Shown: positions 48,246-62,249 of the stretch, piece after piece | Layout of the letters: each line of letters begins with the position of its first letter | How positions within the stretch are numbered: the stretch's first letter is position 1 | NCBI RefSeq assembly: GCF_014640115.1 | Contig: NZ_BMGI01000002.1 | Coordinates: 372,001-436,000 of the forward strand | DNA: 64,000 nt | Source of the DNA: Sinisalibacter lacisalsi | GTDB taxonomy: Bacteria > Pseudomonadota > Alphaproteobacteria > Rhodobacterales > Rhodobacteraceae | Direction of reading: 5' to 3' | Translations under genes and position numbers: made by a program | The notes under the pieces: model-generated | Seen by the model: the letters and a program-made list of their open reading frames with translations, nothing else | What the model was told of the DNA's origin: nothing | Database searches by the model: none

Positions 48246-48398
48246 CGCCAGCTTGCCGATCAGGGCGCCATCCTCGGGGCCTTCCGAGGCGGGGAACGTG
48301 GCCTCGGACAGCGCCGTGATCTCGCCGGCCCGGCTCCTGCCCTCGCGTGCGAAATCGACCCTCTGTCGCCTCTGCCCTCAGCCTGTTGGGTGTAACAG

Positions 48399-48424
48399 AA
48401 AAGGCGCGCCCGAGGGCGCGCCTT
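48399..48424 (-). terminator. Intrinsic terminator after lon
   Basis: On the minus strand AAGGCGCGCC-CTCG-GGCGCGCCTT, a perfect 10-bp stem with a 4-nt loop, followed by TTCTGTT. It lies 26 bp after the lon stop. Confidence 0.75.
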
Positions 48425-48449
48425 AGGATCTTCACATCAGGGCGTTGGC

Positions 48450-50855
<2,406 letters not shown>

Positions 50856-51123
50856 GTTGTTTTCCTCTTGTTCGGCAGGCGCATCCGTCCCGTGTATCGG
50901 CAACGCGATCCGCCTCCTGTTCGCTGGCTGATTAAGTGGGGCGTGGCCCCGCCGGTTTCAACCGCGCCGGTGGTTTGGCGCATTGTGCCCGCGCGGCGCG
51001 CCACCGGCAAGGGCGCCGGCACGCGAAACTGCCTTGAAATGCATGCAATGGCCAGCTGGATGATCCCGGGCCGCCACAGGGGGAAAACCCCGGGCCCAAA
51101 TTCACGCCGCCTGCGCCGCGCCC

Positions 51124-53726
<2,603 letters not shown>

Positions 53727-53730
53727 GGCG

Positions 53731-54810
53731 TCAGCGCCGTTCCAGCACCAGCGCGGCGGTGCCCTCGGGATCGGCGATTCGCCGCACCGGGTAGCGCAGC
53801 GCCCAGCCGCGCCCGTACTCGGCGGCGGGGCCGATCACCGGGTCGTCGCGCCGCATCATCCGGCTGTAGCGCCAGTCATTCCGCGGCGCGGTGCCGACCC
53901 CCGCCCAGGTCAGCGCGGCGAGGATCGCCTCGCCGTCGGGCACGGTGACCACGTCGAGCACCGGCCCGGTGTCCCAGCGCCGGGTGAGCAGGGCGAGCAC
54001 CGCCACCGGCGCGGTCGGGTGGCCGGGTGCGCGGTAGGCCACGACCCCTTCGGGCACCGGCTCGCGCGCGCCCAGTTGCACCGCGCGCAACGGCTTGTCG
54101 CGCCGGGCCAGTGCCGGCAGGCGCGGCATCACGCCGCCCGCCGCGGCAACATCAAGCCCGAAGGACAGGCAGCCGCCGCCCTCGTAGGCGCCGGGCTCGC
54201 GCAACAGCGAGTAATTGCGGTGCGGCTCGGCGGGATGAGTGGCGAAGGCGGCCACGCGCGCCCGCGCGGCGCGGCAATCGCGCGCGCTCACCTCGGCCGC
54301 CAGCACCACGCCCCGCCCGGCCTCGAAGGCGCGCAGCTGTTGCGGCGGGTTGGCGTCGAGCGCCACCAGCTTGCCGTCTTCGAAGGTGGAGAGCACCGGG
54401 GTCAGCCCCCATCCGGCGAGCAGCATGCGCTGGCCCTGGCGTTCCTGTTCGCCGGTCATCGACACCAGCCCGCGCACGCCCGCGCATTGCCAGCCCACCA
54501 TCAGGTGGCCGATCGTGGTGCCCGCCTCCAGCGCGCCGAGCTGGTCGAACACCGTGCGCACCAGCGAACGCCGGGCGCGCTCAGGGGTGGAGATGTCGAC
54601 GGGGTTGGCGGGCGGCAGGTAGGCGAGCACGAGGTAATCGCGCCCCCGTTCCAGCGCGAGACGGTCGAGAAAGCCCGGCCAGTCGCCCTCGAAGGGGGCA
54701 AGCGCACCGGCGCTGGACACCACCGGCACCACGGCGTCGCGCGCCGCGGGGCGGGCGCATCCGGCGACGAGAACGACGATGCAAAGCAGCAGCGCCGCCC
54801 GCACAGTCAC
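53731..54810 (-). CDS. Putative lipoprotein
   Basis: 359 aa with a lipobox LVAGC after a hydrophobic leader (MTVRAALLLCIVVLVAGC). Mature part is rich in Ala, Arg, Gly and Pro, with a Cys in GGGCLSFG and WQCAGVRG. No family recognised. The start is GTG at 54810, overlapping the phhB stop (GTGA), so it is translated in the phenylalanine hydroxylase operon. It ends 5 bp from the convergent rimK stop. Confidence 0.72.
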   Translation of the reverse strand: MTVRAALLLCIVVLVAGCARPAARDAVVPVVSSAGALAPFEGDWPGFLDRLALERGRDYLVLAYLPPANPVDISTPERARRSLVRTVFDQLGALEAGTTIGHLMVGWQCAGVRGLVSMTGEQERQGQRMLLAGWGLTPVLSTFEDGKLVALDANPPQQLRAFEAGRGVVLAAEVSARDCRAARARVAAFATHPAEPHRNYSLLREPGAYEGGGCLSFGLDVAAAGGVMPRLPALARRDKPLRAVQLGAREPVPEGVVAYRAPGHPTAPVAVLALLTRRWDTGPVLDVVTVPDGEAILAALTWAGVGTAPRNDWRYSRMMRRDDPVIGPAAEYGRGWALRYPVRRIADPEGTAALVLERR

Positions 54811-55100
54811 GTACCGGCCACCAGAGCGTCGAGCTTGGCGGCGCAGTCGAAATCAAGTTCGCTGAGCCCGCCGACATCATGGGTCGTGAAGGTCACCTCG
54901 CAATAGCCCCAGCCGAAGGCGATATCGGGATGATGGCCCTCGCGGTCGCCGAGAAACGCCGCCGCGTTGGCCAGCATTACCGCCTTCTGGAACCCCTTGA
55001 AGGCGAACCGGCGGCTGAGTTTTCCGCCCTCCAGCCGCCAATCCTCGTGCAATGCGCCCAACCGCTTTGCCGCCGCGCTCTCGTCGATTTTTTCGGCCAT
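54807..55100 (-). CDS. phhB: Pterin-4a-carbinolamine dehydratase PhhB
   Basis: Recycles the pterin cofactor of phenylalanine hydroxylase. 97 aa, with the active-site signature EGHHPDIAFGWGYCEVTFTTHD. It starts at the ATG at 55100 with AAGGAG upstream, 13 bp after phhA, giving a phhA-phhB-lipoprotein operon. Confidence 0.94.
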   Translation of the reverse strand: MAEKIDESAAAKRLGALHEDWRLEGGKLSRRFAFKGFQKAVMLANAAAFLGDREGHHPDIAFGWGYCEVTFTTHDVGGLSELDFDCAAKLDALVAGT

Positions 55101-55113
55101 GTCGGTCTCCTTG

Positions 55114-55908
55114 TCAGGACGCCGCACGCGCCTCCGGATAGAGCGGCGCGAACAACCCCAGCGATTGCGCCTTGCGCACATCGGCGAGCAGATCGCGCCC
55201 GGCTGCGGCGAACAGCGTGTCGATATCGTCCAGAACGTAGTAGAGCGGCTGGTGGATGTCGATCCGGTAAGGGGTGCGCAGGATGTCGATCACGTCGAAT
55301 TCACGACGCTCCGGCTCATCCGACAGGCTCCACGGCAATTCCGTCGGGCTCGACGCCAGCCCCGAGCCGAGCGCCTTGAGCCGGCCCGCCTCGCGGGTCA
55401 GCCCGAACTCGATGGTGAACCAGTAGAGCCGGATGATCCAGGCATAATCGCCCGGGTCCGCGCGCAGCCCCGCCTCCCCGATCGCCTCGGTGAAGGCGGC
55501 GAATCGCGGGTCGGTGAGCAGCGGGGTGTGCCCGAAGATCTCGTGGAAGATGTCGGGCTCCTTGATGTAGTCGAAATCCTCGCGCGAGCGGATGAAGGAG
55601 GCGGCCGGAAAGGCCCGGTCGGCCAGAAGCGCGAAGAACCGCCCGAACGGGATCAGCGCCGGCACCGGCTCCACCCGCCAGCCGGTCAGCTCCCGCAGAA
55701 CCGCCGAGACCTCGCCGGCCTGCGGCACCCGGTCGCGCGGCAGGTCGAGCCGGGCGAGACCGTCGAGATAGGGCCGGGCCATGTGTTGCGCCACGTTCGG
55801 GGCCTGCTGCGCGTAGAGATCGCGCCAGACCGCATTTTCAGCCTCGGTGTAATGGATCTGCCCCGTGGAATCCGGGCGCTTCGCCGCGTAGGCACTGGTC
55901 TTGGCCAT
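55114..55908 (-). CDS. phhA: Phenylalanine 4-monooxygenase PhhA
   Basis: Pterin- and iron-dependent hydroxylation of phenylalanine to tyrosine. 264 aa, bacterial size. Iron ligands: two His in HEIFGHTPLLTDP and Glu in YWFTIEFGL. The start is the ATG at 55908 with GGGAGG upstream. Divergent from an Lrp-type regulator; three AGAATTG copies lie in the spacer, so the regulator probably controls it. Confidence 0.95.
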   Translation of the reverse strand: MAKTSAYAAKRPDSTGQIHYTEAENAVWRDLYAQQAPNVAQHMARPYLDGLARLDLPRDRVPQAGEVSAVLRELTGWRVEPVPALIPFGRFFALLADRAFPAASFIRSREDFDYIKEPDIFHEIFGHTPLLTDPRFAAFTEAIGEAGLRADPGDYAWIIRLYWFTIEFGLTREAGRLKALGSGLASSPTELPWSLSDEPERREFDVIDILRTPYRIDIHQPLYYVLDDIDTLFAAAGRDLLADVRKAQSLGLFAPLYPEARAAS

Positions 55909-55959
55909 GATATCCTCCCTGTCTGGCACGTTTTCGGCAGGATATCGCGATTTCGGAGG

Positions 55960-55998
55960 CAATTCTCTTCCACTCGGCGCCAGAATTGGCTAGAATTG
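55960..55998. promoter_or_regulatory. AGAATTG repeats between phhA and lrp (candidate operators)
   Basis: AGAATTG occurs as CAATTCT at 55960-55966 and direct copies at 55982-55988 and 55992-55998 (10-bp period between the last two, one helical turn). Such phased sites fit Lrp/AsnC binding. Identified by eye. Confidence 0.5.
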
Positions 55999-56036
55999 GG
56001 TCGTATCTTTCTGAAACTTTCAATCTACGGCAAAAT

Positions 56037-56501
56037 ATGACCCCGCTTGACGAAACCGACAAACGCCTTCTCGCGATCCTGCAGGCCGAGGGCCGGCTGC
56101 CGATCCAGGAGCTGGCCGCCCGCGCCGGGCTGTCCACCTCGCCCTGCTGGCGGCGGGTGCGCAAGCTTGAGGAAAGCGGCGTGATCCGCGGCTACGCGGC
56201 GCTGGTCGACGCCCGCGCGGTCGGCCTGCTCACCCGCGCCTACGTGCATGTTTCGCTCGTCGATCACAGCGAGGAGACGATCCGCCGCTTCGATGCCTTC
56301 GTGGCGCAGGAGCCGCAGATCGTCGAATGCGCCAGCGTGACCGGGGCCGACGATTACCTGCTCAAGGTCGTCGCCCGCGACCCCGAGGCGCTGGAACATT
56401 TCCTGATGCACCGCATCCTGCGCCTCGGCATCGTGCGCGCCTCGACCACCCATTTCGTGCTCGGCCAGAAAAAGGAAACCACCGTTCTGCCGCTCGATTG
56501 A
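56037..56501 (+). CDS. Lrp/AsnC family regulator
   Basis: 154 aa. N-terminal HTH (LDETDKRLLAILQAEGRLPIQELAARAGLSTSPCWRRVRKLEESGVI) and C-terminal RAM domain (YVHVSLVDHSEETIRRFDAFVAQEPQIVECASVTGADDYLLKVVA). Divergent from phhA; phenylalanine or tyrosine is the likely effector. Start ATG at 56037. Confidence 0.92.
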   Translation: MTPLDETDKRLLAILQAEGRLPIQELAARAGLSTSPCWRRVRKLEESGVIRGYAALVDARAVGLLTRAYVHVSLVDHSEETIRRFDAFVAQEPQIVECASVTGADDYLLKVVARDPEALEHFLMHRILRLGIVRASTTHFVLGQKKETTVLPLD

Positions 56502-56565
56502 ATGGAGGGTGGACCTCGCGCATCACAAATCCTATATGTTCTGTCAGGTATAAGGGAAACGCGCG

Positions 56566-56928
56566 ATGAACAGCGAAACACCGCAGATGGAGGGCGCCCC
56601 CCTCATCAAACCCTCCAGCACCGATCACCCGCTCTACGAGCCGGTCGTCGAGGCTTGCCGCTCGGTCTACGACCCGGAGATCCCGGTCAATATCTACGAT
56701 CTGGGGCTGGTCTACACGATCGAGATCAACGACGAGGGCGACGTGTCGATCCTGATGACGCTCACCGCGCCGGGCTGCCCGGTGGCGGGCGACATGCCGG
56801 GCTGGCTCTACGACGCCATCGGCCCCGTCCCCGGGGTGAAGTCGGTCGATGTGCAGCTCACCTGGGATCCGCCCTGGGGGATGGACATGATGTCGGACGA
56901 GGCCCGGCTGGAACTCGGGTTCATGTGA
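56566..56928 (+). CDS. MIP18/SufT-type Fe-S assembly protein
   Basis: 120 aa of the MIP18/DUF59 family. It has PEIPVNIYDLGLVYTIEI, LTAPGCPVAGDMPGW and VDVQLTWDPPWGMDMMSDEARLELGF, the full SufT signature, with the conserved Cys in APGCPV. It helps mature Fe-S proteins. AAGGGAA precedes the ATG at 56566. It is followed by an acetyltransferase and an A-type carrier. Confidence 0.9.
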   Translation: MNSETPQMEGAPLIKPSSTDHPLYEPVVEACRSVYDPEIPVNIYDLGLVYTIEINDEGDVSILMTLTAPGCPVAGDMPGWLYDAIGPVPGVKSVDVQLTWDPPWGMDMMSDEARLELGFM

Positions 56929-56930
56929 CG

Positions 56931-57497
56931 ATGCCGGGCCATCCCGCGAGCGAGCTCGAAAAGATGCGCGCGGGGCTGCCCTATCGCCCCGGCGATCCGG
57001 ATCTGGTGGCGATGCGCAAGCGGGCCCAGCGTCTGATGCGCGATTACAACCAGACGGTCTACGGCGAGGACGAAGAGCGCGCCGCGATCATGCACGCGCT
57101 GTTCGGCTACCGGACCGACGCGGTGATCCGCCCGCCCTTCTTCGTCGATTACGGCACCGAGATCCGGCTCGGGCGCGGGGTGTTTCTCAACTACGGCTGC
57201 GTCATCCTCGACGTCGCCCGCGTCGAGATCGGCGACCGGGTGCAGATCGGGCCATACGTGCAGATCCTCACCGCCGATCATCCCCGCGACGCGCGGGAAC
57301 GGGCCGGCGGGGCGGAATCGGGCCGCCCGATCCGCATCGGCGCCGACGCCTGGATCGGCGGCGGCGCAATCCTGCTGCCCGGCGTGACCATCGGCGAAGC
57401 CGCCCTTGTGGCCGCCGGCGCGGTCGTCACCCGCGACGTCGCCGCCGGCACCACCGTGGCCGGCAACCCCGCACGGCCCTTGAGTGAGCGGCCCTGA
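56931..57497 (+). CDS. Left-handed beta-helix O-acetyltransferase (maltose/nodulation type)
   Basis: 188 aa. N-terminal maltose acetyltransferase helices (EKMRAGLPYRPGDPDLVAMRKRAQRLMRDYN), then hexapeptide repeats (IGDRVQIGPYVQIL, IRIGADAWIGGGAILLPGVTIGEAALVAAGAVVTRDV), with catalytic His in TADHPRDA. Sugar substrate unknown. The ATG at 56931 is two bases after the SufT stop; it interrupts two Fe-S assembly genes. Confidence 0.9.
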   Translation: MPGHPASELEKMRAGLPYRPGDPDLVAMRKRAQRLMRDYNQTVYGEDEERAAIMHALFGYRTDAVIRPPFFVDYGTEIRLGRGVFLNYGCVILDVARVEIGDRVQIGPYVQILTADHPRDARERAGGAESGRPIRIGADAWIGGGAILLPGVTIGEAALVAAGAVVTRDVAAGTTVAGNPARPLSERP

Positions 57498-57533
57498 ACC
57501 CTTACGTTGAACCCGCGAACAAGGAGTGCCCAG

Positions 57534-57899
57534 ATGTTTTCGATCCCCGGCAAACAAGCGGTCAAGATGACCGACGCAGCGGCCAGTCAGATTGCCCGGC
57601 TGATGCAGAAAGACGGCCACCAGGGCCTGCGCATCGGCGTGAAGAAGGGCGGCTGCGCGGGCATGGAATACACCATGGACTACGTCGACGAGGTCGACCC
57701 GATGGACGAGATCGTGGAACAGGACGGCGCCCGGGTGATGATCGCGCCGATGGCGCAGATGTTCCTGTTCGGCACCGAGATCGACTACGAGGTATCGCTG
57801 CTCGAATCCGGCTTCAAGTTCCGCAATCCCAACGTCACCGAGGAGTGCGGCTGCGGCGAATCGATCAAGTTCGACGAGAGCCTCACCGCCGAAAGCTAA
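57534..57899 (+). CDS. A-type Fe-S carrier (SufA/IscA/HesB family)
   Basis: 121 aa. The three conserved cysteines are in KKGGCAGMEY and ECGCGES. It carries and delivers Fe-S clusters. AAGGAGT precedes the ATG at 57534. Same direction as SufT 640 bp upstream, so likely co-transcribed. Confidence 0.92.
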   Translation: MFSIPGKQAVKMTDAAASQIARLMQKDGHQGLRIGVKKGGCAGMEYTMDYVDEVDPMDEIVEQDGARVMIAPMAQMFLFGTEIDYEVSLLESGFKFRNPNVTEECGCGESIKFDESLTAES

Positions 57900-58032
57900 G
57901 ATGCGCGCCGCCCGGACACGCCGTGGCGCCATCGCCGGTGCCCGGTGCCGGCCATTTGCCGCAGCATAGGCGCTTTGCGCCGCCGCCGATTGCCGCTAGT
58001 CTCCGCCCGACACAGCATCGGGGAGAGACAAC

Positions 58033-58785
58033 ATGCGGCGCGGATTGGCAGCGGGCAACTGGAAGATGAACGGCACGGCGGCGAGCCTCGGCGAGGTCGA
58101 GGTGCTGAAAACGGCGCACCCCGCGCCCGCGGTCGATATCCTGATCTGCCCGCCCGCCACGCTGCTCGAGCGGCTGTCCTCGGTGGCCAGCGGCAGCGCC
58201 ATCGCCACCGGCGGCCAGGATTGCCACCCGGAAAAGGCCGGCGCCCATACCGGTGACATCGCCGCCGGGATGATCGCCGACGCGGGCGGCTCGCACGCCA
58301 TCGTCGGCCATTCCGAACGCCGCGCCGACCACCACGAGACCGACGCCATCGTGCGCGCGAAAGCCGAAGCCGCGCTGGCGGCCGGGCTCGTCGCGGTGAT
58401 CTGCCTCGGCGAGAGCCTCGATCAGCGCGAATCGGACCAGACCCTCGACGTGATCGGCGCGCAACTTGCCGGCTCGCTGCCCGACGGGCTCACCGGCGCC
58501 AATGCGGTGATCGCCTACGAGCCGATCTGGGCGATCGGCACCGGCAAGATCCCCACCATCGAACAGATCACGGAAGTCCATGATTTCATCCGCGCCGAAC
58601 TGGTCGCGCGCTTCGGTGCCGAGGGCGAGGCCATCCGCGTGCTCTACGGCGGCTCGGTGAAGCCCTCGAACGCCGCCGAGATCTTCGCGGTGGCCAATGT
58701 CGACGGCGCGCTGGTGGGCGGTGCGAGCCTCAAGGCCGAGGATTTCTCGCCGATCATCGCCGCGCTCGAAACCGCGAAGGGCTGA
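58033..58785 (+). CDS. tpiA: Triosephosphate isomerase
   Basis: 250 aa TIM barrel. Lys in AAGNWKMNG, His in VGHSERRA, Glu in [11 protein letters not shown], and phosphate loop YGGSVKPSN. Glycolysis and gluconeogenesis. GGGAGAG lies before the ATG at 58033. Followed by the dispersed spacer repeat. Confidence 0.97.
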   Translation: MRRGLAAGNWKMNGTAASLGEVEVLKTAHPAPAVDILICPPATLLERLSSVASGSAIATGGQDCHPEKAGAHTGDIAAGMIADAGGSHAIVGHSERRADHHETDAIVRAKAEAALAAGLVAVICLGESLDQRESDQTLDVIGAQLAGSLPDGLTGANAVIAYEPIWAIGTGKIPTIEQITEVHDFIRAELVARFGAEGEAIRVLYGGSVKPSNAAEIFAVANVDGALVGGASLKAEDFSPIIAALETAKG

Positions 58786-58801
58786 GACCCGGAACCCCGT
58801 T

Positions 58802-58857
58802 CCCCTTCATCCTGGCACAAATACCTTGGGGGAGCGCGAGGGGGCAAAGCCCCCTCG
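58802..58857 (+). repeat. Dispersed spacer repeat, copy 2
   Basis: CCCCTTCATCCTGGCACAAA then TACCTTGGGGGAGCG (58802-58836), followed by the hairpin CGAGGGGGC-AAA-GCCCCCTCG (58837-58857), a 9-bp perfect stem. Same layout as the copy at 43514-43615 in reverse. It lies between tpiA and the decarboxylase. Confidence 0.68.
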
Positions 58858-58884
58858 CCCCCTCGGCGCTCACGAGGCACCGGC

Positions 58885-60282
58885 ATGAACCACGACGATC
58901 TCGCCTATTGGTCGAAACGCGCCGCCGACTGGGCGCGCGATTACCACGCCGGCTTGCGCGACCGGCCGGTGCGCCCAGACCTGCAGCCCGGTGAGTTCCG
59001 CGCCCGGATCGAGGCGCCGGTGCCGGAACAGCCCGACCCGATCGCGGCGATCTTCGACGACATCACCACGCTGATCCCCGACGCGATGACGCATTGGCAG
59101 CACCCGCGTTTCTTCGCCTATTTCCCCGCCAACGCCGCCCCCGCCTCGATGCTGGCCGAGCAGATCGCCAATGCCATGGCGGCGCAGGCGATGCTCTGGC
59201 AGACCGCGCCGGCCGCGAACGAGATGGAGGCTCTGGTGATCGACTGGCTGCGCGACGGGCTCGGCCTGCCCGCCGATTTCACCGGCACCATCCACGACAG
59301 CGCCACCACCGCCACGCTCTCGGCGGTGCTCACCATGCGCGAGCGCGCGCTTGGGTTTGAGGGGCTCACCGCCGGCCTCTCCGGCCAGCCGCGGCTGCGG
59401 CTCTACGCCTCGGCGCAGGCGCATTCATCGGTCGACAAGGCCGCGCGGCTCTCCGGCATCGGCCAGGACAATCTCGTGAAGATCGCCACCCGGCCCACCG
59501 ATCCGCTCCATTCGATGGACCCCGCCGCGCTCGACGCCGCGATCCGCGCCGATCTTGCCGCCGGGCACCACCCGGCGGGCGTGATCCTCGCCACCGGCGG
59601 CACCGCGATCGGCGCCTGCGACGATCTCGCGCCCCTGATCGCGGTGGCCAAGGCGCATGACCTGCCCACCCATGTCGATGCCGCCTGGGCCGGCTCGGCG
59701 ATGATCGCGCCGGAGTTCCGCAAGCTCTGGGCCGGGGTGGAAGGCGCCGAGACGATCGTGTTCAACCCGCACAAGTGGCTCGGTGCCCAGTTCGACGCGG
59801 CGGTGCAGTTCATCCGCGATCCGGGGCCGCAGATCCGCACCCTCGGCCTGCGCCCCGACTACCTCGAAACGCAAGGCGCGGACGAGGTGGTGAACTACAA
59901 CGAATGGACGATCCCGCTCGGCCGCCGCTTCCGGGCGCTGAAGATCTGGGTGCTCTTGCGCGCCGAGGGGCTTTCGGGCCTGCGCGCGCGGATCCGCAAC
60001 CACGTGGCCTGGGCGCAGGAGGCGCGCGACGCCATCGCCGCCCTGCCCGGCTTCCAGATCGTCACCGAGCCGATCCTGTCGCTTTTCACCTTCCGTTTCG
60101 GCGACGATGCCAGCACCGCCCGGCTGCTCGACGCGGTCAACCGCGACGGGCGGATCTACCTCACCCAGACCACCCACGAGGGGCGGTTCGTGATCCGGAT
60201 GCAGGTGGGGCAGTTCGACTGCACCCGCGACGACGTGATGATGGCCCCCGTCGTGCTTGCCGAGATCGCCGCGCGATCGTGA
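58885..60282 (+). CDS. PLP-dependent amino acid decarboxylase (group II)
   Basis: 465 aa, aromatic-L-amino-acid decarboxylase-like. HPRFFAYFPANAAPASML at the N-terminus, PLP His/Asp in HVDAAWAGSA, PLP lysine in FNPHKWLGAQF. The exact substrate (Tyr, DOPA, Phe, Trp or other) cannot be read. GAGG lies before the ATG at 58885. No transporter adjacent. Confidence 0.9.
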   Translation: MNHDDLAYWSKRAADWARDYHAGLRDRPVRPDLQPGEFRARIEAPVPEQPDPIAAIFDDITTLIPDAMTHWQHPRFFAYFPANAAPASMLAEQIANAMAAQAMLWQTAPAANEMEALVIDWLRDGLGLPADFTGTIHDSATTATLSAVLTMRERALGFEGLTAGLSGQPRLRLYASAQAHSSVDKAARLSGIGQDNLVKIATRPTDPLHSMDPAALDAAIRADLAAGHHPAGVILATGGTAIGACDDLAPLIAVAKAHDLPTHVDAAWAGSAMIAPEFRKLWAGVEGAETIVFNPHKWLGAQFDAAVQFIRDPGPQIRTLGLRPDYLETQGADEVVNYNEWTIPLGRRFRALKIWVLLRAEGLSGLRARIRNHVAWAQEARDAIAALPGFQIVTEPILSLFTFRFGDDASTARLLDAVNRDGRIYLTQTTHEGRFVIRMQVGQFDCTRDDVMMAPVVLAEIAARS

Positions 60283-60356
60283 GGATTGGCCGCGCCGGCC
60301 CCGCCGTGATAACATCCCCGTGATGGGGCCGGTGCCCCGGTCGATGGAGGTTCCGC

Positions 60357-61202
60357 ATGAAACGTCTTGCCGCCCTGCTCGTCGCGCTCATCCTGCCGGT
60401 GTTCGCCCTCGCCCAGAGCTGGCCGGTGCACGAGACGGTCTATGTCAACGATTACGCCAAGGTCATCGAGGAGGGCGCCGAGAGCCGGATCACCACCGCG
60501 CTGAAATCGCTGCGCGAGGACACCGGGATCGAGGCCACCGTGCTCACCCTGCACACCCGCTGGGGCTATGAGAACGTCGGCTCGCTCGAAGCCTTCGCCA
60601 CCGGGCTGTTCAACCATTGGGGTATCGGCCGGGCCGAGACCAATGACGGCATCCTCGTGCTGGTGGTGACGGAAGACCGCGAAATGCGCATCGAACTCGG
60701 CGCGGGCTACGCGAGCGGCTTCAACCGCACCGCGCAGGACATCATCGACCGCATCTTCCTGCCGGCGTTCCGCGACGGCGACTTCTCGCGCGGGATCGAG
60801 GACGGCACCGCGGCGGTGATCTCGCGCATCGCCATGGCGCATCATGATGGCGCCGCGCCCGAGGCCTCCGCTGGTGGCGGTGGCAGCCTTCTCGGCGCGG
60901 TCATCGGCGCGCTGGTCGCGATCCTGGCCGGGGCGGCGCTCTTCGGCCGGCGGATTTCCGACCGTTTCGCGCGTTGCCCCGAGTGCGGCCAGCGCGGCAT
61001 TCACCGCAAGAAACACGTGCTCGAACGCGCCACCCGCGCCGCCGGCGGCCGGGGCGAGCGGATCACCGATTGCCCGCATTGCGGCTATCACGGCGTGGTC
61101 AGCTACACGATCCCGCGCATCACCCGTTCGTCCTCTTCCTCCTCCGGCGGCTCCTTCGGCGGCGGGTCGTCCTCGGGCGGTGGCGCCTCGGGGCGCTGGT
61201 AG
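60357..61202 (+). CDS. TPM-domain protein with zinc ribbons
   Basis: 281 aa. Signal peptide (KRLAALLVALILPVFALAQ), a TPM domain (VYVNDYAKVIEEGAESRI, GILVLVVTEDREMRIELGAGY), a transmembrane helix (LLGAVIGALVAILAGAAL), a cytoplasmic double zinc ribbon (CPECGQRGIH, CPHCGYHG) and a Gly/Ser tail (GGSFGGGSSSGGG). Members bind acidic proteins or phosphoproteins in the envelope; function here unknown. Confidence 0.85.
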   Translation: MKRLAALLVALILPVFALAQSWPVHETVYVNDYAKVIEEGAESRITTALKSLREDTGIEATVLTLHTRWGYENVGSLEAFATGLFNHWGIGRAETNDGILVLVVTEDREMRIELGAGYASGFNRTAQDIIDRIFLPAFRDGDFSRGIEDGTAAVISRIAMAHHDGAAPEASAGGGGSLLGAVIGALVAILAGAALFGRRISDRFARCPECGQRGIHRKKHVLERATRAAGGRGERITDCPHCGYHGVVSYTIPRITRSSSSSSGGSFGGGSSSGGGASGRW

Positions 61203-61294
61203 GCGCCGCACCGCCGATCTGCGCGCGCGGACGCAAGGTCATGCCTGCACGAGGGGCCGGGACGCATTATATATCGGGGCTGAAGGGAGTTCCG

Positions 61295-61939
61295 ATGCAG
61301 CACCATGGCCTTGACCACAGCCTCGCCGAACACATCGCCGACGGCGTGATGCATGTTCTCGGCCTCGCCGCCGCGATCGCAGGGGCCACCGCGCTCCTGG
61401 TCTGGGCCGCGCTGGCGATGCCGCCCGACCGGCTCTGGCCGCTGGTGCCCTATGCCGTGGGCCTCGTCGCCACCTTCGCGCTGTCGGCGGCCTACAATCT
61501 CACCCTGCACCGCAAGATCCGCGCCGTGCTGAGGCGCTTCGACCACGCCGCGATCTACCTGATGATCGCGGGCACCTACACGCCGATGGCGATCATCGGG
61601 CTGGGCGGCGGGCGCGGGCTGGCGCTGGCGATCGCGGCCTGGAGCCTCGCGGTTTTCGGCATCACGCTGAAACTGGCGTTTTTCCACCGCTGGCCGCGCC
61701 TCGGCTTTGTCCTCTACCTTGCGCAAGGCTGGATCGGCGTGATCGCCGCCTGGCCGCTGATGCAGACTCTGCCCCCGGCCGCGCTGGTGTTGCTGCTCGT
61801 CGGCGGGCTGACCTACACGCTCGGCACGATCTTCTACGCCGCGCGCTGGCGCTTCTCCACCGCGATCTGGCACGGCCACGTGCTCGCCGCCGCCGCCACC
61901 CATTACGCCGCGGTGGTGCTGATCGCCGGTTTTTCCTGA
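61295..61939 (+). CDS. Hemolysin III / YqfA-type membrane protein
   Basis: 214 aa, seven predicted helices. The PAQR-type pattern is shown by SLAEHIADGVMHVLGLAAA, FDHAAIYLMIAGTYTPMA, and the C-terminal IWHGHVLAAAATHY with metal-binding His and Asp. Despite the name, most act as membrane homeostasis proteins. AAGGGAG precedes the ATG at 61295. Confidence 0.88.
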   Translation: MQHHGLDHSLAEHIADGVMHVLGLAAAIAGATALLVWAALAMPPDRLWPLVPYAVGLVATFALSAAYNLTLHRKIRAVLRRFDHAAIYLMIAGTYTPMAIIGLGGGRGLALAIAAWSLAVFGITLKLAFFHRWPRLGFVLYLAQGWIGVIAAWPLMQTLPPAALVLLLVGGLTYTLGTIFYAARWRFSTAIWHGHVLAAAATHYAAVVLIAGFS

Positions 61940-61958
61940 CCGCGGCGAAACGCGCGGC

Positions 61959-62249
61959 TCAGTCCTCTCGCGAAGGGGTCGACCGCCTGCCGCGAGCACC
62001 GCCGCGCCGGCCCGCGGTGCTGGCCGGCCCTTCCAGCCCCTCGCGCAGCACCGCGCTCATCGGGTGGTCCGGCGCGGCGCTGCCGTAATAGGCCAGAAGC
62101 GTTTCCATTTCCGCCGTCTCCTGCCCTTCCGGCCGCCCCAGCGCCCAATCGAGGAAGATCGCCCGGCACTCGGGCGCGCTGATGCCCTCGATCCTGTAGG
62201 CCTCCGCGATCAGCCCGCGCGGGTCGAGTTCGTGATAATCCATGGTCAT
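61959..62249 (-). CDS. Small protein downstream of glnE
   Basis: 96 aa. It begins MTMDYHELDPRGLIAEAYRI, has ISAPECRAIFLDWAL and ends in a basic, likely disordered tail (GRRGGARGRRSTPSRED). The ATG at 62249 overlaps the glnE stop (ATGA) and has GGGGGAGG upstream, so it is coupled to glnE. Family unknown. Confidence 0.65.
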   Translation of the reverse strand: MTMDYHELDPRGLIAEAYRIEGISAPECRAIFLDWALGRPEGQETAEMETLLAYYGSAAPDHPMSAVLREGLEGPASTAGRRGGARGRRSTPSRED

